DNA of 5,818 nt from a bacterium (GCA_024224995.1 JAAENB010000740.1:1-5818); one strand, 5' to 3'. Shown: positions 1 to 5,818, numbered from the stretch's first letter. The notes: generated by a model from the sequence alone, not told the origin. Numbers and translations are program-made.

Positions 1-139
1 CCCTCCGGTCAAACAGTCCTCACATTTAGAAGAGGGGATACTTCCAGACCAGATACAGCTCGCAAAACGATTTAGTTTCTGACGTATTTTTTCCCCGCTT
101 CGTGGTACTGTCTCAATATACTGAAAAACGTTATTCGGA

Positions 140-400
140 ATGTAAACCATGCCCGCTCTGCGGGGTCAGCTGCTCTCAAGAAACTCTTTTTCAATAGGGC
201 TGTTTTGAGACGTTGCAGTGCAACGTCTTTACGGGCTTGTTTCCGAATGATATTGCCCGAAGCATCTTTGCAAAACACCCCTCGCAGGGGTCGCACCCAC
301 GCTATGAGAATAACCTTTTTTCCGTCCAGATCTACAGTGAAAAATCCGGGTGCTGTTTCCAATTGCGGCATAGGGTCACTGAGCGGAGCCGAAGTGCCTC
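140..400. repeat. Cluster of small inverted repeats (REP-like, tentative)
   Basis: Four short hairpins lie within about 250 bp. (1) CCCGC-TCT-GCGGG at 152-164. (2) A perfect palindrome AGACGTTGCA-g-TGCAACGTCT at 208-228. (3) ACCCCT-CGC-AGGGGT at 277-291. (4) An imperfect hairpin at 377-396 with outer stem CACT/AGTG and tandem G-A mismatches inside. In addition, ATTCGGAA at 133-140 is inverted at 241-248. The words in hairpins 2 and 4 resemble interspersed palindromic repeats that recur between genes in many environmental bacteria; that resemblance is from memory and not checked. I infer a REP-like or MITE-like mosaic, possibly a decayed element. No transposase or flanking target duplication is visible. 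Confidence 0.45.
208..228. repeat. Perfect palindrome, 10-bp arms around one base
   Basis: The arms 208-217 (AGACGTTGCA) and 219-228 (TGCAACGTCT) are exact reverse complements around G218. As RNA it would fold into a stem of about 8 bp with a 5-nt loop. On the plus strand only three T's follow (228-230), so it is not a canonical intrinsic terminator. It more likely belongs to an interspersed palindromic repeat family. Confidence 0.6.
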
Positions 401-467
401 CTCAAAATTTATTCTCCACTCAATAAAAACACTTGCCAGTTTTCCCCTTCCAATTTTTGATTACCCA

Positions 468-494
468 TTATCGACATACAGTTATCGACATACA
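468..494. repeat. Tandem direct repeat of a 13-mer (possible operator)
   Basis: TTATCGACATACA occurs exactly at 468-480 and again at 482-494, a period of 14 bp with one spacer base. The pair lies about 120-147 bp upstream of the lipoprotein start codon. It could be a pair of protein-binding half sites or a small slippage duplication. The sequence alone does not decide. Confidence 0.55.
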
Positions 495-599
495 AATTTT
501 CGCCCCCGATTTTCTTTTTTCAAATAATCACCTGAGCAAATTAATAGTATATAAAAATAGATCAACAATTGCTCTAAAACGAGCAGTAAAAATAACAAC

Positions 600-606
600 A
601 GGAGAG
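600..606 (+). promoter_or_regulatory. Ribosome binding site of the lipoprotein gene
   Basis: AGGAGAG lies 8 nt before the ATG at 615. It is a strong Shine-Dalgarno match in an otherwise A/T-rich leader and fixes the start codon. A small hairpin TGCTC-taaaac-GAGCA (570-585) lies just upstream. Confidence 0.75.
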
Positions 607-614
607 TATTATAA

Positions 615-2471
615 ATGAAAAAAAGATTTAATTTTCACCATCTTTGCGCGATTGCTGCGGCAATAGCTCTTTCTCTTTGGGGATGCGGCTCCGGTTTCGG
701 CGACGACGATCCGGGCGGACCTTCCGGTCCGGGCGATCCGGAAAGGCACGGCATATTGGGCAAGGTCTCGTTTGAGTCCATGGGGCTGGCAAACGTCAGC
801 CTGGTCTGCAAAAAAGGGAGCGATTCAGTCACTGTTGTTTCCGGTGATGAAGGGTATTACGCCAGCGGTTCTTTATCGGCTGGTATGTATACGGTAATCC
901 CTTCAAAGAAGGGATGGACCTTTACTCCATCGTCCTTTACGGTCAATTTTGACGGAAACGACGTGGACGGGTACGATTTCGACGGCTGGGCAGCAGCCTC
1001 ATACCGGGTCGATTCCTGGGGATATATCTGGGACGATACCATGCGGGGTCCGGCTACTCTCGCGAAAGCGGAAGAGACCTGCGCTGCATTAGGCGGCCGC
1101 CTGCCCACTCCAACGGAAATTTTCCGGAATAATTCGGCATCGGGATACGGACTGAATATTGTGGGGAACGAGGCCGATTATCTCTGGACCAATATTGAAT
1201 ATGACGTTTCTCAAAACGTGACAGTTCGGCTGAGCAACGGCGAGACAAGCCAGACTGCAAAAACATCCACCCGGTATTACCGCTGTGTCTATCCGGACAA
1301 AGACCGGAGTTTTTTCAGCAAGAATTATATTTGCGGCCCTCCCGGGGATGAGGGATTTGCTCTTACGTCCAACGGCAATACTTTTTATATGGATAAGTAT
1401 GATCGTCCGCTGCTGACGTATAATTCTGCGGTAAGAGAGGCTGCTTTTTATCACGCTCATGTGGCTCCCGAACTTAACTATACCGAGGCCATTAAATCCG
1501 GCTTGCCAAACGGCAGCAACCAGTGGTTATGGGCCTCAGACCAGGAAGGTTATAACAACACTCAATTCGTTATTGGACAGGTTCGATGGACTGATGTGGA
1601 TACCAATTTCACTGACGCTTATTCCACGTACGCAAACTGGTCATATATGGACGGCAAGTACGGTTACCGCTGCATAGGAATTGGTAAAGAAGTACAGGCC
1701 GCTTCATCAGGAACATCCAATGAATGGGTCGGCGGAACCACATTCTTAAGATCAGTTACTGTGGATAGATCCCAGGCCAATTTCTATGACGCAATCGATG
1801 CCTGCCTCGACAGCGGCGGCCACGTGCCCACCTTTCTGGACCTCATGGAAATGATCCAGGCCGGACTCCCCAATGGTTCAAACACACATATATGGACTTC
1901 TGACATTGAAGCCGGTGTTACGGGCTCACAATTAAACGGGATTGTAAGATGGAACGGTACGGACACCTCTTTTACCGGCATGTACAGCACCTACGGCGAC
2001 TGGGGTTACAGGGCAGATACTGACCTCCACCCCTATCGCCCTGTCTATTATCCTGTGAATGAGGACTACAACGGTCCCGATGCCTCGACATTTCACCAGG
2101 ACTCCTTTGTTTTGACCAGGACCAACCCCAACGGAAAAACCATCAAGATCTGGGCAGATGCCTATAATCGCGATGCCGTAGTCTTTCACGAAGCAGTAAA
2201 AACCTGCTACGACCTGGGCGGCCACCTGGGAACATTCAGAGATATGGTTGAACTCATCCGGAATGGCCTGCCAAACGGCATAGCGCCTCAACGGCTCTGG
2301 ACTTCGGACCTGACCCGGTATGAATACACAAAAACCATTGCCTGGGGATCGGGCTCCGCTGACGGAACTGAACCGGACTTCAGGGAAAATGAAAATATTC
2401 ATAATCCCCGTAACGGCGCGGAAGAGCACTGCTACCGCTGCGTCTGGACAAACGAGATACGCGTTCATTGA
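615..2471 (+). CDS. Secreted lipoprotein with four DUF1566/Lcl-like repeats
   Basis: 618 aa. The N-terminus has a basic n-region (KKR), a hydrophobic stretch (about 9-20) and a lipobox-like LWGC ending at C24, so it is probably exported and lipidated; Trp at -2 makes the lipobox imperfect. A low-complexity Gly/Pro/Asp linker follows (29-45), then a beta-sandwich-like segment (46-123) resembling carboxypeptidase-regulatory-like modules. After that come four degenerate copies of a DUF1566/Lcl-like, C-type-lectin-type module at about 130-227, 246-355, 373-479 and 496-611. Shared marks are a (C)xxLGG(R/H)(L/V)PT-like start, GLPNGSN followed by W(T/A)SD, and a YRC(V/I) end. The start is supported by AGGAGAG at 600-606, 8 nt before ATG. 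It probably acts at the cell surface in binding or adhesion; the ligand is unknown. The gene stands alone and converges on the acetyltransferase operon. Confidence 0.8.
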   Translation: MKKRFNFHHLCAIAAAIALSLWGCGSGFGDDDPGGPSGPGDPERHGILGKVSFESMGLANVSLVCKKGSDSVTVVSGDEGYYASGSLSAGMYTVIPSKKGWTFTPSSFTVNFDGNDVDGYDFDGWAAASYRVDSWGYIWDDTMRGPATLAKAEETCAALGGRLPTPTEIFRNNSASGYGLNIVGNEADYLWTNIEYDVSQNVTVRLSNGETSQTAKTSTRYYRCVYPDKDRSFFSKNYICGPPGDEGFALTSNGNTFYMDKYDRPLLTYNSAVREAAFYHAHVAPELNYTEAIKSGLPNGSNQWLWASDQEGYNNTQFVIGQVRWTDVDTNFTDAYSTYANWSYMDGKYGYRCIGIGKEVQAASSGTSNEWVGGTTFLRSVTVDRSQANFYDAIDACLDSGGHVPTFLDLMEMIQAGLPNGSNTHIWTSDIEAGVTGSQLNGIVRWNGTDTSFTGMYSTYGDWGYRADTDLHPYRPVYYPVNEDYNGPDASTFHQDSFVLTRTNPNGKTIKIWADAYNRDAVVFHEAVKTCYDLGGHLGTFRDMVELIRNGLPNGIAPQRLWTSDLTRYEYTKTIAWGSGSADGTEPDFRENENIHNPRNGAEEHCYRCVWTNEIRVH

Positions 2472-2482
2472 TCACGGCCCAT

Positions 2483-2506
2483 GGGCTCCCTGTTTTACGG
2501 GAGCCC
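2483..2506. terminator. Hairpin between convergent genes, probable bidirectional terminator
   Basis: GGGCTCCC (2483-2490) pairs perfectly with GGGAGCCC (2499-2506) around the 8-nt loop TGTTTTAC. It starts 12 bp after the lipoprotein stop and abuts the stop codon of the minus-strand GNAT gene (2509-2507). The GC-rich stem and its position in a 35-bp convergent gap suggest transcription stops here from both sides. Neither side has a real U-tract, so it may act weakly or mainly as an mRNA 3'-end stabiliser. Confidence 0.6.
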
Positions 2507-3400
2507 TTAGCCAATATTGGAAGCGGTAATTGCGTAAATATTACGGCATGGTTTTATTGACCTGACGCCTTTTTTGCTGTAAATCATGCTAACCAGGGGG
2601 ATATTCTCCTCCATGGAATAGCGTTCCCGAAAGGGCCGGGCAGCCGGATTATTCGAGGGGATTTCCATATAAATATTCTCACCAGGCTCCATCATGAACA
2701 TAAGCGAATCCATGAGGTCACCGGCTGTGCCTGAGTCTTCCGCAAAGAGCGGGCCAAGCCTGTATCCATCCAGGGCTTTCCGCGCGACGATCACTCCCTG
2801 CATGGAGCCGTCCCGGTTCAGCTTTCCAAAAGAGATTGCTTCGGGCTGCCCGAGCCAGGCTCGAAAAAATTCTTCACGAGGTCCGGGGAAATAGGGAGCG
2901 CAATATGAAGCTGTCATTTCAAATGGAACACATGAAAGGGGGATTATACCCGCGGGCAGTTTTTCCAATGAGGAATGCTCCCTTCCTGTGGCAACGGCTT
3001 TGTAACGGGAATTTATGTGACCCGGGCGAAAGCCTTTTTGCAGGTAAAAATCTTTTTGTTCCGATACACTGTCCAGGATCACATAGTCACAGTCCTGTAA
3101 ATAGTCCATTGCTTCATCAAAAAGCCGGTGCGCATAGCCCCTGCCCCGAAACTCGGGCCTCACTATAAACAGGCCAATATGCCCTGACCTGCCCGTGTGT
3201 GTTGCGGCTATAGCAGCAACAGGCGTGCCCCTGATGCTTCCTGCCAAAAAGCCTTCCCTGTCGAGCTCATAATAGGTCTCACCATCATAGAGCCCGGGGT
3301 TCCAGTCCAGGTCAATGGACCATCTCATGTGCAGCGCGGTCAACTCTTCCGGAGTTGTCACACTGCGAATTGTCATAACATCGGTATTAATAGCATTCAT
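2507..3400 (-). CDS. Two-domain GNAT N-acetyltransferase A (YitH-type C-terminal domain)
   Basis: 297 aa. The N-terminal half is a GNAT fold. GHIGLF(I) begins the core strand at about 73-79. The acetyl-CoA pyrophosphate loop is RGRGYA at 85-90, matching R-x-x-G-x-A. YLQKGF at 119-124 is the usual Y-x-x-x-G-F element, with Tyr119 the candidate general acid. The C-terminal half (about 188-275: FGKLNRDG, GVIVARKA, GYRLGPLFAED, PSNNPAA, MIYSKKG) resembles the second acetyltransferase domain of YitH-like proteins (formerly DUF1248). It would transfer acetyl from acetyl-CoA to an amine; the substrate cannot be read from sequence. It is last in the three-gene operon, 23 bp after the transporter. CTCCAC at 3411-3416 (GTGGAG on the coding strand) is 10 nt before the ATG. 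It is about 70% identical to GNAT B, looks more GC-rich, and ends in IYAITASNIG. Confidence 0.85.
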   Translation of the reverse strand: MNAINTDVMTIRSVTTPEELTALHMRWSIDLDWNPGLYDGETYYELDREGFLAGSIRGTPVAAIAATHTGRSGHIGLFIVRPEFRGRGYAHRLFDEAMDYLQDCDYVILDSVSEQKDFYLQKGFRPGHINSRYKAVATGREHSSLEKLPAGIIPLSCVPFEMTASYCAPYFPGPREEFFRAWLGQPEAISFGKLNRDGSMQGVIVARKALDGYRLGPLFAEDSGTAGDLMDSLMFMMEPGENIYMEIPSNNPAARPFRERYSMEENIPLVSMIYSKKGVRSIKPCRNIYAITASNIG

Positions 3401-3423
3401 TTAATAGTATCTCCACATATTTT

Positions 3424-4644
3424 TTAAACCTCACATTGTTCAATTTCAAAATTAATTTTTTTCCGGATCTTAGCTCTTTCGGTATTAGACTTGAGATTTG
3501 GAAAAGTATATAATAAAACAAACGAAACAACAGTCAAAGCAGCAACAGAAAAATAGAGATATTTATTTCCCAGGAAATGAGCCCCAACAAATGCACTGAC
3601 CGTTCCCAGGTTGCGCACGAGCAAAAATACTCCTGAAACATTTTCAATAGTATCCTCAGAAGAGATATCCCCCTGTAAGGCGGTAAAACAGGGCTGCAAA
3701 ATAGTAAAGGCAAGCGTAAGGAAGATGAGCCCCGCGAATAACAGAACTGTTTTTGCCGAAACAGCAAGAAGGATCATGCCCGGAACAGCAAGCACATACG
3801 CCATAAAGATCAACGGCAGTCTGCCGTATTTGTCTGAATATTTTCCTATTTTTTTCGATAAAAACACAGGGACCAGGAAAAAAACCGCAGTACCGCTAAT
3901 TCCGGCCGATAATCCCATCCGCGCAAGCTGGATAGGAACCTGGGCAACAACCAATCCAAAAATCGCGTACGTAAGAAAAGCCGTAGTTGATGCCCTGAGC
4001 ACGCTTAAACTTTTCATGGTTTTTACCGCTTCAAAAAGTCTTTTATGGATCTTTCTCCGAACATCCCCTTCCGGTTTAATATCATCCATTAAAGAAAAAA
4101 AGAATACGGCAGCAAGGATCAAACCCGCGTCGAATAAAAAATAAGGGGGATAATTTTGAGCGGTGCTTACAAGCCCCAACACTAAAATACCAACAAAGGC
4201 TCCCAATCCATAGGCCATATAAAACAGACCGGAGTTGACTCCCAGGACATCGGCGCTGCTAACCCTGGTCAAATAGCTGTATGCCGCGGTCCACATCACA
4301 GCAGCGGAAATCCCCAGAACACATGAAGCGCCATAAACAAGACCGGGAGAAGCAGCCGCAAGACTCGCGATATAAAGACCATAAAAACCGGACGATGCGA
4401 GCAAACATTTCTTACTGCCGAATTTTGAAACAATAACCGGAGCAATAGAGAGACTGCTGATACCAAACAGAGAATAAATCAATATTAAACTGGTTAAGCC
4501 CACTTCCCCGGGAAGATATGTCGACACAAATTGCTGAGCCCCGCAAAAAGAGAGCATCACAATGCCAAATCCAATTATCAAATATAAAAAATTTTTATTA
4601 TTTTTATCATTCTTATTATTCTTATTATTATTATTTCTTTTCAT
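3424..4644 (-). CDS. UNC-93-like major facilitator superfamily transporter
   Basis: 406 aa from the ATG at 4644, with about 12 hydrophobic segments (roughly 19-39, 50-70, 80-98, 101-120, 136-158, 165-185, 218-236, 245-262, 278-297, 300-320, 337-356, 360-381), a long central loop and a basic C-terminal tail. The first half (AQQFVSTYLP, SLFGISSLSIAP, a short SKFGSKK loop, then AVMWTAAYSYLT) resembles UNC-93-like MFS proteins. GKYSDKYGR after segment 8 is the second-half MFS loop motif. Substrate and direction are unknown. An upstream ATG at 4659 would add MWGKV but has no ribosome site. The ATG at 4644 has GGGG/AAGG just before it, overlapping the stop of GNAT B, so I prefer it. Residues 4-18 are an Asn/Lys tract. 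The gene is visibly more AT-rich than GNAT A. It lies between the two GNAT paralogues, which suggests a linked substrate. Confidence 0.8.
   Translation of the reverse strand: MKRNNNNKNNKNDKNNKNFLYLIIGFGIVMLSFCGAQQFVSTYLPGEVGLTSLILIYSLFGISSLSIAPVIVSKFGSKKCLLASSGFYGLYIASLAAASPGLVYGASCVLGISAAVMWTAAYSYLTRVSSADVLGVNSGLFYMAYGLGAFVGILVLGLVSTAQNYPPYFLFDAGLILAAVFFFSLMDDIKPEGDVRRKIHKRLFEAVKTMKSLSVLRASTTAFLTYAIFGLVVAQVPIQLARMGLSAGISGTAVFFLVPVFLSKKIGKYSDKYGRLPLIFMAYVLAVPGMILLAVSAKTVLLFAGLIFLTLAFTILQPCFTALQGDISSEDTIENVSGVFLLVRNLGTVSAFVGAHFLGNKYLYFSVAALTVVSFVLLYTFPNLKSNTERAKIRKKINFEIEQCEV
4591..4635 (-). repeat. AAT/AAG trinucleotide tract encoding an Asn/Lys-rich N-terminal tail
   Basis: Fifteen consecutive codons near the transporter start (residues 4-18) are almost all AAT, AAG or AAA: 10 Asn, 4 Lys and 1 Asp. 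The tract is a near-perfect in-frame trinucleotide array, so slippage would change tail length without breaking the frame. The tail would precede the first membrane segment, presumably on the cytoplasmic side. Confidence 0.75.
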
Positions 4645-4656
4645 GACCTTACCCCA
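4645..4656 (-). promoter_or_regulatory. Ribosome site overlapping the GNAT B stop codon (translational coupling)
   Basis: On the coding strand the junction reads GTGGGGTAAGGTCATG: the TAA stop of GNAT B (4651-4649), then GGTC, then the transporter ATG at 4644. The purine-rich GGGG/AAGG that serves as ribosome site contains the upstream stop codon. This favours re-initiation by the same ribosome and decides between the two possible transporter starts. Confidence 0.6.
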
Positions 4657-5545
4657 CATTGGAAGAAGTGATGGCGTAAATACTGCTGTTTGCTTTCATA
4701 GACTCAACAACATTATTATTGCTGTAAACCATACAAAGCAGGGGAAGATCCTCCTCCATAGAATAGCGTTCGCTAAAAGCCGCCGCATTTGGATTATTTG
4801 AAGGCATGTCGATATAAATATTTTCACCGGGCTTTACAGTGGACAGAACCGTATCCATTAAATCACCGGCTGTACCATAATCTTCAGCAAAGAGCGGGCC
4901 AATCTTGTATCCATCCAGGGCTTTCCGGGCCACAATCACCCCCTGCATGGCGCCGTAGCGGTCAACCTTGCCAAAGGTGATTGCTTCGGGTTGTGAAAGA
5001 TAGGCTCGAAAGAACGCTTCACGGGGACCGGGAAAATAGGGATCGCAATATGAAGCAGTCAGTTCAAATGGAACGCATAAAAGCGGAATTATACCTGAGA
5101 ATATTTTTGCCGGTGCGAAAGAACCCTTTCCCGGGGCAACGGCCTTATAGCGGGTGTTCATGTGACCTGGCCGGAACCCTTTTTTTTCGTACGAGTCTTT
5201 TTGTTCCAGCACACTATCCAGGCACACATAGTCACAGTCTTTTAAATAGTCCATTGCTTCATCAAAAAGCTGGTGTCCGTATCCTTTACCGCGAAACTCG
5301 GGCCGGGACATAAACAAACCAATATGCCCGTAACCACCGCTGCGAGCCGCAGCAATAACAGCAACCGGGGTCTCTCGTACGCTTCCGACCAAAAAGCCCT
5401 TCCTGTCGAGCTCAAGATAGGTATCTCCATCATAGAGCCCGGGGTTCCAGGCCTGGTCAATAGACCATTTCAGGTGCAGTTCCCTTAACTCACGCGGAGT
5501 AGACACACTTCGAATTTTCATAACATCAGTATTAATAGCATTCAT
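4649..5545 (-). CDS. Two-domain GNAT N-acetyltransferase B, paralogue of GNAT A
   Basis: 298 aa, first gene of the operon. It has the same architecture as the downstream paralogue: N-terminal GNAT domain with acetyl-CoA loop RGKGYG (85-90) and YEKKGF (119-124, Tyr119 candidate acid), then a YitH-type second domain (about 188-275: FGKVDRYG, GVIVARKALDG, IGPLFAED, PSNNPNA). A hand count gives about 70% identity to GNAT A. The two align without gaps to about residue 278. The main divergent patches are residues 141-150, 232-238 and the linker at about 276-288. The N-terminus MNAINTDVM and C-terminus IYAIT-SNVG are shared. Many differences lie outside the acetyl-CoA loop, as expected if substrate preference has shifted. 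GGTGAT at 5560-5555 is 9 nt before the ATG, with a run of A's between. The reaction is probably acetylation of a small amine; the substrate is unknown. Confidence 0.85.
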   Translation of the reverse strand: MNAINTDVMKIRSVSTPRELRELHLKWSIDQAWNPGLYDGDTYLELDRKGFLVGSVRETPVAVIAAARSGGYGHIGLFMSRPEFRGKGYGHQLFDEAMDYLKDCDYVCLDSVLEQKDSYEKKGFRPGHMNTRYKAVAPGKGSFAPAKIFSGIIPLLCVPFELTASYCDPYFPGPREAFFRAYLSQPEAITFGKVDRYGAMQGVIVARKALDGYKIGPLFAEDYGTAGDLMDTVLSTVKPGENIYIDMPSNNPNAAAFSERYSMEEDLPLLCMVYSNNNVVESMKANSSIYAITSSNVG

Positions 5546-5642
5546 TTTTTTTTAATCACCGTTTATTCCTTTAGATTATTTGTATTGTCAGGGGCAACAT
5601 TGAAGCAGAAAGTTTATATATCTTTTTGTATCAATATTATAA

Positions 5643-5671
5643 AATATAGCTTTTTTAGGAAGTTCCGTCAA
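5643..5671 (-). promoter_or_regulatory. Sigma70-type promoter of the GNAT-MFS-GNAT operon
   Basis: On the minus strand TTGACG (5671-5666) and TATATT (5648-5643) are separated by exactly 17 bases, each hexamer matching the consensus at five of six positions. Transcription would start near 5636, leaving a leader of about 90 nt before the ATG at 5545. The downstream DNA is very AT-rich. No other gene or promoter intervenes before the operon. Confidence 0.65.
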
Positions 5672-5818
5672 CCGATTGGGTATGAACGCTAACTGGGGAG
5701 GAATGAACAACAGTATTTTTTTAGATTCCCAAAACGCATACGCAGGGGGAGGTAATCGGTGGCCTTGTGCCCGGGTAACCGGTGATCGGTAAAGAATAGC
5801 ATCTGCGAAGCCGGGAAA
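5672..5818. other. Region upstream of the operon with repeated ATCGGT words
   Basis: I see no convincing gene here. ATCGGT occurs at 5755-5760 and 5785-5790, 30 bp apart, and in inverted form (ACCGAT) at 5671-5676, touching the -35 element. ACCG-gtgat-CGGT at 5779-5790 could form a small hairpin. A 36-codon plus-strand frame (5682-5792) and an open minus-strand frame entering from the window edge (5818-5588) are both too weak to call. Confidence 0.4.

Larger units (their letters stand above)
1..614. other. Intergenic region without a convincing gene
   Basis: I see no supportable gene here. A 99-codon open frame runs on the minus strand (371 to 72), but it has no Shine-Dalgarno sequence before its ATG, resembles no family I know, and is interrupted by several perfect hairpins of the kind found in intergenic repeats. 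Overlapping plus-strand frames (205-426 and 213-527) are open over the same stretch and are equally unconvincing. The first 120 bases show nothing I can name. From about 420 the DNA becomes AT-rich and forms the leader of the lipoprotein gene. A TATATA at 548-553 could be a -10 element, but no good -35 sits at the right distance. Confidence 0.6.

Noticed and set aside
72..371. 99-codon minus-strand open frame
   Set aside because: It has no ribosome site before the ATG and no recognisable family, and three perfect hairpins cut through it. It more likely reflects repeat DNA than a gene.
2836..3168. Plus-strand open frame opposite GNAT A, with a similar frame opposite GNAT B (4981-5313)
   Set aside because: The two shadow frames resemble each other only because the GNAT genes on the other strand are paralogues. 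They have no independent start signals.
4645..4659. Upstream ATG at 4659 as the transporter start (411 aa)
   Set aside because: The bases before it are pyrimidine-rich with no Shine-Dalgarno match, while the ATG at 4644 follows GGGG/AAGG. The longer form remains possible.
5682..5792. 36-codon plus-strand frame beginning MNANWGGMNN
   Set aside because: The ATG lacks a convincing ribosome site, no family is recognised, and it overlaps the putative regulatory region.
5588..5818. Minus-strand open frame running in from the window edge, possible 3' end of an upstream gene
   Set aside because: The operon promoter lies inside it, no motif is recognisable, and the translated end is a poor protein-like sequence. 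An open frame of about 76 codons can arise by chance.
1..5818. CRISPR array, tRNA, rRNA or riboswitch
   Set aside because: Looked for regularly spaced direct repeats, clover-leaf sequences and known aptamer cores; none seen. The only tandem repeat is the two-copy 13-mer at 468-494.

Overview
The window looks like a stretch of Gram-negative bacterial chromosome. A lipoprotein signal peptide, Shine-Dalgarno sites and a sigma70-type promoter are visible. Composition is uneven: AT-rich gaps and an AT-rich transporter gene sit beside more GC-rich genes. Repeat-bearing DUF1566-type lipoproteins together with palindrome-rich intergenic DNA are a combination I associate with large-genome environmental Proteobacteria/Desulfobacterota. 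That is an impression only; no marker gene is present to fix the taxon.

Layout. Positions 1-614 hold no convincing gene. This stretch carries a cluster of four small hairpins (about 152-396), including a perfect 10-bp-arm palindrome, and then a tandem 13-mer in front of the first gene. Positions 615-2471 (+) encode a secreted, probably lipid-anchored protein with a beta-sandwich-like N-terminal domain and four degenerate DUF1566/Lcl-like repeats. A perfect 8-bp stem hairpin (2483-2506) separates it from a convergent minus-strand unit. That unit reads, in transcription order, GNAT acetyltransferase B (5545-4649), an UNC-93-like MFS transporter (4644-3424) and GNAT acetyltransferase A (3400-2507). 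A TTGACG-N17-TATATT promoter lies upstream at 5671-5643. Positions 5672-5818 hold repeated ATCGGT words and no convincing gene.

How the genes fit together. The three minus-strand genes are spaced 4 and 23 bp apart. The transporter's ribosome site overlaps the stop codon of GNAT B, so they are almost certainly one operon. The two GNATs are paralogues of about 70% identity by hand count, collinear nearly to the end, and share a distinctive C-terminal sequence IYAIT(A/S)SN(I/V)G. The most unusual thing here is this arrangement: two diverged copies of a two-domain (GNAT plus YitH-type) acetyltransferase bracketing an UNC-93-like membrane protein. A plausible but unproven reading is acetylation of a small molecule coupled to its transport or detoxification. 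The lipoprotein is transcribed convergently and need not be related.
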